From Thalassotalea sp. HSM 43 (GTDB lineage Bacteria; Pseudomonadota; Gammaproteobacteria; Enterobacterales; Alteromonadaceae): a DNA stretch of 64,000 nt. Made by a program: the position numbers and the translations under genes. The notes below the pieces were generated by a model. That model had not been told where the DNA came from and searched no databases. It worked only from the letters and a program-made list of their open reading frames with translations. The stretch covers positions 2,566,302-2,630,301 of the forward strand of contig NZ_CP038493.1 in the NCBI RefSeq assembly GCF_004752005.1, given 5' to 3'. Position 1 is the stretch's first letter, and every line of letters starts with the position of its first letter. This document shows, one piece after another, positions 15,671 to 24,946 of this stretch.

Positions 15671-17206
15671 ATGAAAAATTCTAGAAGTGTAAAACTCATT
15701 TCACTGGCAGCGATTTTCAGCTTGGGCTTAACGGCTTGTGGCAGTGATAGCGAAAGCTTGCCAGAAAGCAACCAAAGCGTTCTGCAAGATGCTGATGGTG
15801 ATGGTTACGCTGATCACAATGACGCTTTTCCAGATAATGCAAACGAATGGTTTGATACAGATGGCGATGGTGTAGGTGATAACGCTGATGCATTCCCTCA
15901 TGATGAAACCGAACAATTAGACAGCGATGGCGATGGTCGTGGCGATAATATCGATGTATTTCCTAACGATCCAAATGAATGGAAAGATGACAACAGCAAT
16001 GGCATAGGCGACAACGCTGACAGTGGTCGTCCAATCAATGAAGATGCCGGTGGCCCAACAGGTGGTGAAGGCGATTGTGATGCCGATGTTGACGGTGTTA
16101 ACTGGGATGCATTGATGACCAAGAACTGTGCAAGCTTGTCTTCATATAACTTGTTTACAGACAGCACAGATCCTACAGCGGGTACTAACTCAGGTGGTGT
16201 GCCATTTGATTTAGCGATTCCACTGTTTACTGACTACTCGAGCAAGTATCGTTTCGCCTTTTTACCAGGTGGTACGCAAGCGAAATATACTGAAAATGAA
16301 ATCTTTGATTTTCCTGTAGGTACTGTGTTGGTGAAAACATTTACCATGCCAGTAGATACAGCTGACCGCAGCGGTGACGAATTGGTTATCGAAACGCGTT
16401 TGTTAATTCACCGCGAAAACGGTTGGAAAGCACTGCCTTATTATTGGGATGCTGAATATGCCGATGGTAAAGACGCGAAACTTGCCATTACCGGTGCCAG
16501 TTTAGACGTGACCACGATGCACAAAGGTGAGCAACTAGACTTCACCTACCGTGTACCGAAAGCGACAGATTGTAATGCATGTCACCAATTAGAAGGTGAG
16601 AGCAGTCTTGAATTCACGCCAATTGGTCCTAAAGCACGTAATTTGAATAAAGACTTCGATTACGCGTCAGGCACTGAAAACCAGTTAACCTACTGGCAAG
16701 ATAATGGTTTGCTAGCGGGCATGCCGTCAGCAGCAGACAGCTTGCAAAAACTGATGTTATTCAGAGACGACACGCAATTGAACCAGTTGTCGGCGGAAGA
16801 GCTTGATAATGCAGCGCGTGGTTACTTAGATAGTAACTGTGCACATTGTCACCGTTCAGAGCTTAGCTTGTCAGAGCGTGGCTTAGATGAGTACACAGGA
16901 CCTGCGGGTTATACCGGTTTACAACTTGAGTTTAACCGTGATTTAAATGAAGAAACGTCTAAGTTTGGTTTGTGTAAGCAACCGATTGCTAACCGTGATG
17001 ACACTAACCGCGAAGAGCTAAAAGAAGAGTTCCCGGAAAGCCTGCAATACGATGTTGTACCAGGTCACCCGGAAAAGTCTTACTTGCTTTATCGTATGAC
17101 AACAAATAATGCGAATCAGCGTATGGCACCTTTGGGTCGTAGTATCCATCATATTGAAGGTGTTGAGTTGATAGCAGAATGGATTAAAACTTTGCCTGAG
17201 TGTTAA
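15671..17206 (+). CDS. SO2930-type diheme cytochrome c lipoprotein with Ca-binding repeats
   Basis: The 511-residue lipoprotein has lipobox LTAC, then four acidic thrombospondin type 3-like repeats (DADGDGYADHNDAFPDN, DTDGDGVGDNADAFPHD, DSDGDGRGDNIDVFPND, DDNSNGIGDNAD) likely to bind calcium. The C-terminal domain matches the SO2930/TIGR03806-type family and has two heme sites, CNACH and CAHCH. Both hemes would be attached by the Ccm system at the left of the window. It lies 104 bp after the beta-helix gene, as is usual for this pair. The ATG at 15671 follows AGGTG; a GTG 9 bp upstream is less likely. Function of the pair is unknown. Confidence 0.88.
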   Translation: MKNSRSVKLISLAAIFSLGLTACGSDSESLPESNQSVLQDADGDGYADHNDAFPDNANEWFDTDGDGVGDNADAFPHDETEQLDSDGDGRGDNIDVFPNDPNEWKDDNSNGIGDNADSGRPINEDAGGPTGGEGDCDADVDGVNWDALMTKNCASLSSYNLFTDSTDPTAGTNSGGVPFDLAIPLFTDYSSKYRFAFLPGGTQAKYTENEIFDFPVGTVLVKTFTMPVDTADRSGDELVIETRLLIHRENGWKALPYYWDAEYADGKDAKLAITGASLDVTTMHKGEQLDFTYRVPKATDCNACHQLEGESSLEFTPIGPKARNLNKDFDYASGTENQLTYWQDNGLLAGMPSAADSLQKLMLFRDDTQLNQLSAEELDNAARGYLDSNCAHCHRSELSLSERGLDEYTGPAGYTGLQLEFNRDLNEETSKFGLCKQPIANRDDTNREELKEEFPESLQYDVVPGHPEKSYLLYRMTTNNANQRMAPLGRSIHHIEGVELIAEWIKTLPEC

Positions 17207-17252
17207 TTAATAATAATAAATAACCATTAGGCAATAGTACTCTGGGGAGAGT

Positions 17253-17284
17253 AAGCCGGTAACGCATGTTATCGGCTTTTTTTT
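17253..17284 (+). terminator. Terminator after the diheme cytochrome
   Basis: AAGCCGGTAAC pairs with GTTATCGGCTT (one G-T) around loop GCAT, followed by a run of eight T in total. Confidence 0.93.
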
Positions 17285-17553
17285 GCCTTAATTTTGAGCA
17301 ATGACGAGCTAAAATATTGTTTTTAAGCTAGTTCCCAATCGCTTAATTTGTGATTGATAAAAAACCTTATATTTGACCCCTTAATTGTGCTTTTTAAATT
17401 CAAAATTCAGTGCTAAGATGGCAGACTTAACTGAATTTGATAATGCATTTCAATTCATCTTTATACGCAGGTATAGAGGCATCGTAACTCGTTTCCAAAC
17501 GTCAACGACGAGTTATTTAATGATTCACATAAAATAGAAACAGGACTTTTCAC
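17285..17553 (+). promoter_or_regulatory. Upstream region of ssb
   Basis: No gene is seen. TTGACC (17373-17378) with TAAATT (17395-17400) at 16-bp spacing is a possible promoter. I found no convincing LexA box (CTG-N10-CAG), which is often present near ssb in this group. Confidence 0.35.
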
Positions 17554-18252
17554 ATGGCCAGTCGTGGTGTAAATAAAGTAATTATTGTAGGTAATCTGGG
17601 CCAAGATCCAGAAACACGTTTTTTCCCTAATGGTGGAGCAGTATGTAATGTAACTATTGCTACTTCTGAAAGCTGGAAAGACAAACAATCAGGTGAGCCG
17701 AAAGAGCTAACTGAATGGCATCGTGTTGTATTCAATGGTCGTCTAGCTGAAATTGCAGGCGAGTATTTGAAAAAAGGTTCTAAGGTTTACATCGAAGGTA
17801 GCCTACGTACGCGTAAGTGGCAAAACCAGCAAGGCCAAGATCAGTACACAACTGAAATCCGAGCTAATGAAATGCAAATGCTAGACTCACGCAATGCAGG
17901 CGCCGGTGCTGGTGCAGGCGGCGGTAACTTCGCAGGTGGCGCAGCAGCGAGCGGCGCGGCGGCAGGTGCAGCTTCTGGTGGCTTTGCTCAGCAAAACCAA
18001 GGTGGCTTCAACCAAGGTCAAGGCAAACCAGCTATGCAGCAAGGTGGTTATCAGCAAAATCAAGGCGGTAGCTTTAACCAGCAAGGTGGCGGCCAACAAA
18101 GTGGTTTCTCTGGCGGTCAACAACAAAGTGGCTTCCAAGGTCAGCAATCAGGTGGCCAACAAAGCGGCTTCTCTGGTCAGCAAAACCAGCAAGCAGCTAA
18201 AGTGAACCCTCAAGAGCCAGCAATGGATTTTGATGACGATATTCCGTTTTGA
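17554..18252 (+). CDS. ssb: Single-stranded DNA-binding protein
   Basis: SSB coats single-stranded DNA during replication, repair and recombination and recruits partner proteins through its C-terminal tip. The 232-residue protein has the OB fold in residues 1-105 ([20 protein letters not shown], then [28 protein letters not shown]). A long Gly/Gln-rich linker with repeats like QQSGFSGQQ follows, then the canonical acidic tip DFDDDIPF. The linker is longer than in E. coli SSB (178 residues), as is common in marine relatives. It has its own terminator. Confidence 0.98.
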   Translation: MASRGVNKVIIVGNLGQDPETRFFPNGGAVCNVTIATSESWKDKQSGEPKELTEWHRVVFNGRLAEIAGEYLKKGSKVYIEGSLRTRKWQNQQGQDQYTTEIRANEMQMLDSRNAGAGAGAGGGNFAGGAAASGAAAGAASGGFAQQNQGGFNQGQGKPAMQQGGYQQNQGGSFNQQGGGQQSGFSGGQQQSGFQGQQSGGQQSGFSGQQNQQAAKVNPQEPAMDFDDDIPF

Positions 18253-18288
18253 TCTAAAACAAAATAACTTAATGTTGATTTTATAACT

Positions 18289-18318
18289 AAGGGCCTGTTT
18301 TTACAGGCCTTTATTTTT
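18289..18318 (+). terminator. Terminator of ssb
   Basis: AAGGGCCTGT pairs with ACAGGCCTTT (one G-T) around TTTT, followed by ATTTTT. Confidence 0.92.
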
Positions 18319-18322
18319 CCTG

Positions 18323-18697
18323 TTGAAAAAAAGTATTGATGCTCTTACGGATGGTAATCTTAGTTGGTTTGAAAAGGCCTCCTTTGGAGTTTTGAACTTT
18401 TTCACTGGATTCGAGGAGCAAGCGGATATAGATGCCGTAACTAGAGGAATGGATTATTATGATGAAGTTCATTCAAAAAATGGAAATAATAGCTCTGTTA
18501 GCTCATGTTTGGACGCTGATTCTATAGAAGATCACCAAGAAGTTGCAGACGAAGCTAACACAAGTCCAGGAGGGACAGGCGGCAATAACGCACCTAATGG
18601 CAATGTTTATTTGCCTGGTACTACGCCAATATCTCCAGGTACAGAATGGTGTTTTGTAGACACATATGACACAGTACAATTTTGTTGGATAGAGTAA
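18323..18697 (+). CDS. Orphan hypothetical, probably a gene fragment
   Basis: I do not recognise this 124-residue product. The frame opens with a TTG that overlaps the end of the ssb terminator and has no ribosome site. The first in-frame ATG gives only MDYYDEVHSKNG onward, about 82 residues. It has a hydrophobic-aromatic N-part (WFEKASFGVLNFFTGFE) that looks like the middle of a larger protein, then a Gly/Asn/Pro-rich stretch and a C-terminus with two cysteines. A C-terminal remnant of a larger lost gene fits best, but a small real gene is possible. Confidence 0.35.
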   Translation: MKKSIDALTDGNLSWFEKASFGVLNFFTGFEEQADIDAVTRGMDYYDEVHSKNGNNSSVSSCLDADSIEDHQEVADEANTSPGGTGGNNAPNGNVYLPGTTPISPGTEWCFVDTYDTVQFCWIE

Positions 18698-18766
18698 TAA
18701 CATCGACATATGCTGAGGCAATCTAACGTAAAAATAGGTTGCCAGTTTACTTAAAGTGAGTATACA

Positions 18767-19240
18767 GTGAGAGCTTTTTTTATTTTTTTAAGTGTTGTTA
18801 TTTTCGGGATGTATGCCTTATTGCACGATCCAGATTTGGACGATCAATTGCTTGTAAATGAGTATCAAGACAATAAGCATGTTTTCGATGCAATCTCTGA
18901 GTTATCGTGTTCAATTGATTTTAACGGTGCATTTTACGCTTCAAAAGCATCAGATATCGAAAAACATGTGTTAAAAAAACATTTGAGAGCGGTTAATGTT
19001 GAATATGTGTTTATTAAATATGATGAAAATTTTTGCAATCTAGCTTTAACTCGGTTTGTTAGAGGTTTCGCGGGAAAAGGATATTCTTATAAATTCAGAT
19101 ATAATCTTCAATCGCCAAACTTATTTGATGAAAAAGTTCATGATAAAAACAATTGGAGAGTCGGTTTAAATGAAGAAGGTGTTTTTACATATGACGTGCC
19201 GCTGGGGAACGGTTGGTTTTTAACGTACACTCAATCATAA
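18767..19240 (+). CDS. Small membrane-anchored or exported hypothetical protein
   Basis: The 157-residue product starts at a GTG and has an N-terminal hydrophobic helix (FFIFLSVVIFGMYALL), so it is exported or anchored. The remainder is soluble, with two cysteines and no family I can name. Base composition is clearly more AT-rich than the neighbouring ssb and kynurenine genes, which suggests acquisition by transfer. A 20-bp piece of its 5' part occurs again in inverted orientation beside the transposase remnant at 19.5 kb. Confidence 0.55.
   Translation: MRAFFIFLSVVIFGMYALLHDPDLDDQLLVNEYQDNKHVFDAISELSCSIDFNGAFYASKASDIEKHVLKKHLRAVNVEYVFIKYDENFCNLALTRFVRGFAGKGYSYKFRYNLQSPNLFDEKVHDKNNWRVGLNEEGVFTYDVPLGNGWFLTYTQS
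18820..18839 (+). repeat. 20-bp exact inverted match to 19486-19505
   Basis: ATTGCACGATCCAGATTTGG at 18820-18839 recurs as its reverse complement at 19486-19505, read in the same codon frame (HDPDL) in both places. The match stops sharply on both sides. Chance is very unlikely; it marks a local duplication or rearrangement tied to the IS remnant. Confidence 0.85.
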
Positions 19241-19321
19241 TTGCAAAGTAGAAAGAACATTACTGAAGTTATTACTAAGCATATCGCTAGAGGTGTTGAA
19301 CTTTGTGTGTTATTTGTTTAA

Positions 19322-19504
19322 TCAGCAATGCATCGGCAGCCAAACCATTTCAAATGCAAGGGCAACCGTACTTTCATAGTTTCTTTCTAATTTGTCGTAA
19401 CGGGTCGCAACAGCCCGATATTTTTTAATTTTCAACCAGGTGCCTATATTTATATAAGCACTAATCAAATTCATCAGGGTTGAGACCAAATCTGGATCGT
19501 GCAA
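19322..19504 (-). pseudogene. IS5-type transposase C-terminal remnant
   Basis: The 60-codon frame ends with KIKKYRAVATRYDKLERN, closely matching the C-terminal signature of IS5-family DDE transposases (xYRxIATRYDKLxRN). The N-terminal catalytic part is missing and no terminal inverted repeats are visible, so this is a dead fragment. Its first residues HDPDL come from a 20-bp stretch shared with the gene at 18767, not from the transposase. Confidence 0.75.
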
Positions 19505-19599
19505 TCAAAAATCATCAAACCATGTGCAATATGCATTTTTTGCATAATCGTCAGTTCGCTATTGCACTAGAGAGTTGATATCTGCTTACTAAGATCGCT

Positions 19600-20550
19600 T
19601 TAGGCACTTTTATTGAGCTTTATTATCCAACCTAGCAGGTTGTCTTTGTCGTCGTGTAGTAACTCTTTCGCAAAAGGTTTTAGGCCTAATTGGTCTGCTT
19701 GAGTTAACAATAGCTCGAGCTTTTTCTCGCTAATCGCGGCATTTTTCAAGTCAGACAGACGTTGTATGTGACTTCTCGCTTCCATTTTGTAGGCGTCTAC
19801 TTTACTGAGCCTTTGTTGCTGGCTAAGTGTCCCTTGCTTAAACAATGTTAAAATCAGATCTTGAATATTGGTATCCATATAACTGGTTTTATTATCTTGC
19901 TCTAAACTGCGTATTTTATTGTTTAGTTTATTTCTTAGCTTTTCCGATTTGGGATCAAAGCGATTGTCATCATCGCCAAGTTGCTTTACGAGCTTAATAA
20001 TAATGGCAAGCAAGCCATTACTGCTTAAGATTTTAGTTAACAACTGAATGGTTTTATTGTTTCTTTTTAAAATCACAGAATCAGCATGATGGGTAACTAG
20101 AATAACCTGTGCGTTGGGCTTAGACACTCTAGATATTTGCGCCAACGTTTGTAATTGGTCGCTGTATTCGAATCCATATTGCGAAGTAACACAATCAAAT
20201 GTTTGATCAGCAAAAGGCAACGTAGTGGAGCAGGTGTTGGGGTACAGTTCGACAGTATCTTGAGCTTGTGATGAAATATCAGCTAATTTTTCGCTAATTA
20301 GGCTGGTATCTATATTAGCAAGGTCGGTCGCGCAAAAATGATGTTCCAGTGCTAATTTATTTGACACTTCAGCGCCGATCAAAGGCAAGGATGCATTGCC
20401 TGTGGCGAGATCAAGAATCTTCGCTTTTTTAGGCAGACTGGAAAAAACGGTCTGCCAAAAATCTAGATATACGCCTTGATAATTATTGTTGAAAGCACTG
20501 CCAAACGACGTTAAAAAGCCACTATGCCAATAGTCGTCCCAATGTTGCAT
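19600..20550 (-). CDS. Class I SAM-dependent methyltransferase in the kynurenine operon
   Basis: The 316-residue protein has a Rossmann-type methyltransferase domain: motif I ILDLATGNASLPL near residue 45, an acidic motif II region (FCATDLANID), and motif LPFADQTFDCVTSQYGFEY. The C-terminal half is helical and charged and may bind the substrate. It starts 44 bp after kynA on the same strand and is the last gene of the tryptophan operon, so the methyl acceptor may be a tryptophan or kynurenine metabolite. That link is inferred from position only. Confidence 0.78.
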   Translation of the reverse strand: MQHWDDYWHSGFLTSFGSAFNNNYQGVYLDFWQTVFSSLPKKAKILDLATGNASLPLIGAEVSNKLALEHHFCATDLANIDTSLISEKLADISSQAQDTVELYPNTCSTTLPFADQTFDCVTSQYGFEYSDQLQTLAQISRVSKPNAQVILVTHHADSVILKRNNKTIQLLTKILSSNGLLAIIIKLVKQLGDDDNRFDPKSEKLRNKLNNKIRSLEQDNKTSYMDTNIQDLILTLFKQGTLSQQQRLSKVDAYKMEARSHIQRLSDLKNAAISEKKLELLLTQADQLGLKPFAKELLHDDKDNLLGWIIKLNKSA

Positions 20551-20594
20551 TAGGCCATTCCTTGTTGTTATTCATTAGGTTTAAGTGTCTTGTA

Positions 20595-21449
20595 TTACAA
20601 ACGTGTTCGTAATTCAAGCAGTTCTGGAAAGAAACTTATATCCAGTGCTTTTTTCAAAAATCCGACACCAGATGAACCGCCGGTGCCCATTTTATTACCA
20701 ATAATACGTTGTACTGTGTACATGTGCTTAAAGCGCCAGTTTTGAAAGGCATCTTCAATGTCCATCAGTTTCTCGGCCAGCTCATACAACTCAAAGTGTT
20801 TTTCAGAATTGGCGTATACCGCAAGCCAAGCATTTAACACCGATTCATTCTTACTGTAAGGCAAATTAAAATCACGTGTCAGTTGTTCGTCATCGATGGC
20901 GAAACCTGCGCCTGCTAGCGCCTTGATTGCTTCATCGTAGATACTTGGCGCGCTTGATACTTTAGCCAACTCAGCGTGTACTTCAGGCGTTGCTTCGTGC
21001 ACCTTCAACATGGCTTTGTTTTTATTTCCCAGCAAAAACTCTAGCTTGCGGTATTCGTACGACTGAAAGCCAGAAGAGCGACCCAATGCATCACGAAACT
21101 TAAGGTAATCAACCGGTGTTAGGGTTGATAATACCCCCCAGGATTGGGTCAGCTGAATAAAAATCTGTTTAACCCGAGAGATCACTTTAAAGGCATGGCC
21201 AAAGTCACCATCTTGTACATTTTTAATCGCAGCGCTTAATTCAAAGCCGGCTAATTTAAGCCATAATTCACTGGCTTGATGAATGGTGATAAACAGCATT
21301 TCATCGTGCTGATCTGACAATGGCTTTTGCGCGCTCAATATTTGATCGAGACACAGATAATCGCCATAAGACATATCGTTTTTAAAGTCGGTGTGAATGC
21401 TGTCTTCGAGATCGCGAACATTCTTTTCTTGATGATAAGGGCAAGACAT
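20595..21449 (-). CDS. kynA: Tryptophan 2,3-dioxygenase
   Basis: This heme enzyme opens the indole ring of L-tryptophan to give N-formylkynurenine. The 284-residue protein has the typical start DMSYGDYLCLDQILSAQKPLS, the active-site helix IHQASELWLKL with H57, and the axial heme histidine H242 in RFKHMYTVQRIIGNKMGTGGSSG. Length is normal for bacterial enzymes. Its ATG overlaps the kmo stop by one base (TAATG), so translation is coupled. Confidence 0.97.
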   Translation of the reverse strand: MSCPYHQEKNVRDLEDSIHTDFKNDMSYGDYLCLDQILSAQKPLSDQHDEMLFITIHQASELWLKLAGFELSAAIKNVQDGDFGHAFKVISRVKQIFIQLTQSWGVLSTLTPVDYLKFRDALGRSSGFQSYEYRKLEFLLGNKNKAMLKVHEATPEVHAELAKVSSAPSIYDEAIKALAGAGFAIDDEQLTRDFNLPYSKNESVLNAWLAVYANSEKHFELYELAEKLMDIEDAFQNWRFKHMYTVQRIIGNKMGTGGSSGVGFLKKALDISFFPELLELRTRL

Positions 21450-22825
21450 TATGCTGCCTCCAATTTTGCTACAGCTAAGGAATGCAATCGGTCATAAACA
21501 TGCGCTTCTTGCCAGCATTCGGCAATGTTAGGGATTTGCATGATTTCATCCATGATTTGCTTTTGTATGTCACCGGTACGCAATGCGTATTCGTAGGGAA
21601 TATGGGGTGAAAAGGTTACCATAGAATATAATGGCACCCAAAGTTCAGGGTAGCGTTCATTAAACTTTGCTTCTATCTTCTTGCGTAACAAAAAGTTGGC
21701 ATCACCACTGAGTTCACTCATTTCAATGAAGTTGCGTTTAGCAAGTTCGATAATGGCGTCACCATTGGCTTTTCGTGCCGCTTGATAAGCGGGCAAAATC
21801 TGTTGCCAGTCGCCGTTATATTGGCTTTCCAGCTCATCCATCACGCGGCAGTCTTCAAAGCCACAATTCATCCCCTGACCATAAAACGGCACCATAGCAT
21901 GAGCGGCATCGCCAATTAAGGCAACCTTATTGTTAAACACCCACGGATAGATATGTACTAGGCATAATGAGGATGGACGCTTAGCGAGAAAATCATTTAC
22001 CGGATCATCAAGCAAATCAAGCGCATCGGCAAAGTTATCGGCAAAAAATGCTTGTACTTTTTGCGCGTTATCCAGTGATTCGAAACTCAGTTCACCTTCA
22101 TGATCTAAAAACAATGTACAGGTGAATGAGCCATCTGGGTTAGGCAGGGCAATGAGCATGAACTCGCCGCGAGGCCATATATGCAGGGCATTTTTTTCCA
22201 TCTTATGGCTACCGTCCGCATTGGCGCTAATGCTTAATTCCATATAGCTTTGCGGCATGTATTCCAAACTATGGCTTATGCGCTGGCCTTGCAGCTCTTG
22301 TGCCAAGCGACGTACTTTGGAAAACGCACCATCGGCGCCAATCATTAAGTCGCTGTCAAACTCGGCATCGCCATCTTGGCAGCTAAAGGTGCTGTGTAAG
22401 CTGTCAAAATCGAGCTCTGCTAAGCGGTGCTCAAAATGCACCTTAACGTTGTCTTGTTGCTCGGCGATATTAATCAACTGTTCGTTAATGCCTGAGCGTG
22501 ACACAGACCATATCGCTTGATTGTCTTTACCGTATGGGAATGTCGTCAAGTTGCCTTGTTTGTCGTGCATAACCCGGCAATACATCGGAATAGCATGTTC
22601 ACGAATTTCTGTATCAAGGCCAATTGATTGTAAAGCCAACCAACCGCGATCAGATAAGGCAAGGTTAATTGACTTGCCTTGATAAATGTTGGTTTGCCTA
22701 GAGTCTGGGCGCGATTCAAACAAATCGATTGGATAGCCTTTCTTGGCAAGCATTACCGCCAGTAAGCTGCCAACAGGGCCGGCACCGGCGATGGCGATGC
22801 GTTGTTTCTGTGAGTTACTCATCAA
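21449..22825 (-). CDS. kmo: Kynurenine 3-monooxygenase
   Basis: This flavoprotein hydroxylates L-kynurenine to 3-hydroxykynurenine using NADPH and O2. The 458-residue protein has the FAD motif IAIAGAGPVGSLLAVMLAKKG at the N-terminus, the DG motif region MIGADGAFSKVRR, and the second FAD motif ALIGDAAHAMVPFYGQGMN. The C-terminal part carries the family's helical region. It lies 11 bp after the decarboxylase-kynureninase fusion and overlaps kynA by one base. Confidence 0.97.
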   Translation of the reverse strand: MMSNSQKQRIAIAGAGPVGSLLAVMLAKKGYPIDLFESRPDSRQTNIYQGKSINLALSDRGWLALQSIGLDTEIREHAIPMYCRVMHDKQGNLTTFPYGKDNQAIWSVSRSGINEQLINIAEQQDNVKVHFEHRLAELDFDSLHSTFSCQDGDAEFDSDLMIGADGAFSKVRRLAQELQGQRISHSLEYMPQSYMELSISANADGSHKMEKNALHIWPRGEFMLIALPNPDGSFTCTLFLDHEGELSFESLDNAQKVQAFFADNFADALDLLDDPVNDFLAKRPSSLCLVHIYPWVFNNKVALIGDAAHAMVPFYGQGMNCGFEDCRVMDELESQYNGDWQQILPAYQAARKANGDAIIELAKRNFIEMSELSGDANFLLRKKIEAKFNERYPELWVPLYSMVTFSPHIPYEYALRTGDIQKQIMDEIMQIPNIAECWQEAHVYDRLHSLAVAKLEAA

Positions 22826-22836
22826 ATACCTCCCGC

Positions 22837-24885
22837 CTAGTGTTGCCAGTTGGCAAGCAAACCTTTAAGTACTTGGCCAAAACGATAGACATCACTAAAG
22901 CTGTTATACAAAGGTACCGGTGATAGACGGACAACATCAGGTTCACGAAAATCAGCAATTACGCCAGCTTCCGTTAGTGTTTTAAAGAATGACTTATCGG
23001 TACCCACCAATTTAACGGACAGCTGACAGCCGCGCTGATTTGGATTTTGTGGGGTGATAATTTGCAGTTCAATATTGTCAAACTGACCGACAATATCGTT
23101 AAAAATAAACTCTAAGTAACTGGTTAGTTTTAAGCTTTTCGAGCGCAGTTTTGCCATACCGACTTCATCAAACATATCTAAAGATGACTTCAATACGGCC
23201 ATCCCCATGACTGGTGCATTACTAAGTTGCCAGCCTTCTGCTCCTGTCATCGGTTGGAAGCTGTTTTCCATCAAAAAGCGACGCTCTTTGTTATGACCCC
23301 ACCAGCCACCAAAACGATTTAGCTCGGTATTATTGCCGTGTTTATCATGAACGAAAATAGCGGCGGTATTACCTGGGCTAGAGTTCAAGTATTTATAAGT
23401 ACACCAAGCAGCAAAATCGACATTCCAGTCATGCAATTGCAGTTCGATATTGCCAACACCATGCGCCAAATCAAAACCCGCTAAAGCGCCAACACTATGA
23501 GCTGCTTTTGTTAAGGTTTGCATATCAAACACTTGACCGGTGAAATAGTTGACGCCGCCTAAGAACACCAATGCAACCTCATCGCCATGTTGTTGTATGG
23601 TATCGATGATGTCTTGCTCGCGAATGGTATGTTCTCCCTCACGCGGTGCCACTTCAATAATCGCATCATCCGGTTGGAAACCATGATGACGCACTTGCGT
23701 TTCAAGCAGATAACGATCCGATGGAAACATTTTCGCTTCGGCGATGATCTTAAAGCGTTTTGCTGTTGGCTTGTAAAAAGAGACAAACAACAAGTGTAAG
23801 TTGTTGGTTAATGAGCCCATACAGACCACTTCCGACTCATTCGCGCCCACTAGATTGGCCGATTGTGGTGTTAATAGTTCATGGTAACTCACCCACGGAT
23901 TTTTCGCTTCAAAGTGGCCCTCGACGCCCCATTTAGCCCACTCGTCTAACTCGGTATTAACGTAGTCGCGAGCCGCTGTTGGTTGCAGACCTAATGAGTT
24001 GCCGGTGAAGTACAATACTTGCTCGCCATTAATTACTGGGTGATGAAATTTATCGCGGTATGGTTTTAATGGATCTTGATTATCCATTTGCTCGGCAAAT
24101 TCTTGGCTGTTTTCAAAGGCATTATTTGGCAACAGATGAAATCCACAGCCGCCTAATCCTTCAACCTCGACGCTGATATGTTGACCCGCCTCTAGTGCAA
24201 CCGCAGCCGTAGCGGCGCCGGCAAGAATGATTTGTCCCGGTAGCAGTTCTTCGCCTGATTCGGCAATGCAACGAGCAGCCTCAACCAGAGAGTTTAACGG
24301 ATGATCTAAAATCGCGCTGCTGTCGCCGCTGGCGGCGCTTTCACCATCAACCAGTAAGTCCATATGCAAGTTGCTGATATCGGTATCAGCTGCATGCCAT
24401 TTACCAATAATAAAGCCGGTACTTGAACAGTTATCGGCGATAACATCGGACAACGAAAACTTGAAGTTACGATAACGTGAGTCAATGATTTCAATAGCGG
24501 GGGCGATCGCTTCTACGGCGGCGAGCGCTTGTTCAGGGGTAACAATGCCAGAAAGAGGCGCTTTTAATTTGAAGGCAATTTCTGGTTCAGCGCGCGGATG
24601 AACGTATTCATTTAAATTGATACTGTCATTTTGCTTGATGATCATAGAGTCTGTTAGGCGACCCCAAATCAAATCATCGACGCCCATCTGAATCATCTTA
24701 GCGCGTGAGGTAAAGCCCATTTTATAACCCACTAATTTCTCGCCGCGCTCAAGGCGCTGGTCGATGCTGAGCTTTTGTACTTGATAAGCTTGAGGTAATG
24801 ACAATTCGGTATCTATCGACAGCTGTTCGACACTTTCTGCGGTCATGGCTGCGTTATCTAATTTGATGGCTAATTCGTTTAACAT
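22837..24885 (-). CDS. kynU: Fused 4-oxalocrotonate decarboxylase - kynureninase
   Basis: The continuous 682-codon frame joins two complete enzymes. Residues 1 to about 253 are a 4-oxalocrotonate decarboxylase of the DmpH/XylI/NbaG type: [21 protein letters not shown], metal ligands E100 and E102 (RAEPEIAF) and E132. From about 258 onward is a full-length kynureninase: GNSLGLQP at 295-302, DLAHGVGN, the PLP lysine K498 in [11 protein letters not shown] and GWWGH near 527. Kynureninase releases 3-hydroxyanthranilate and alanine; the decarboxylase acts several steps later. The linker is short (about [12 protein letters not shown]). I know of no standard fusion of this kind, though relatives may share it. 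Confidence 0.92.
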   Translation of the reverse strand: MLNELAIKLDNAAMTAESVEQLSIDTELSLPQAYQVQKLSIDQRLERGEKLVGYKMGFTSRAKMIQMGVDDLIWGRLTDSMIIKQNDSINLNEYVHPRAEPEIAFKLKAPLSGIVTPEQALAAVEAIAPAIEIIDSRYRNFKFSLSDVIADNCSSTGFIIGKWHAADTDISNLHMDLLVDGESAASGDSSAILDHPLNSLVEAARCIAESGEELLPGQIILAGAATAAVALEAGQHISVEVEGLGGCGFHLLPNNAFENSQEFAEQMDNQDPLKPYRDKFHHPVINGEQVLYFTGNSLGLQPTAARDYVNTELDEWAKWGVEGHFEAKNPWVSYHELLTPQSANLVGANESEVVCMGSLTNNLHLLFVSFYKPTAKRFKIIAEAKMFPSDRYLLETQVRHHGFQPDDAIIEVAPREGEHTIREQDIIDTIQQHGDEVALVFLGGVNYFTGQVFDMQTLTKAAHSVGALAGFDLAHGVGNIELQLHDWNVDFAAWCTYKYLNSSPGNTAAIFVHDKHGNNTELNRFGGWWGHNKERRFLMENSFQPMTGAEGWQLSNAPVMGMAVLKSSLDMFDEVGMAKLRSKSLKLTSYLEFIFNDIVGQFDNIELQIITPQNPNQRGCQLSVKLVGTDKSFFKTLTEAGVIADFREPDVVRLSPVPLYNSFSDVYRFGQVLKGLLANWQH

Positions 24886-24946
24886 AATAAAATTCTTTAA
24901 TTCGGTTATTTTTCACTTGGCGCAATGTCTGTATTGTTACAGAGCA

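Noticed and set aside
17373-17400. LexA-controlled promoter for ssb
   Set aside because: No CTG-N10-CAG box is seen; only a possible standard promoter.
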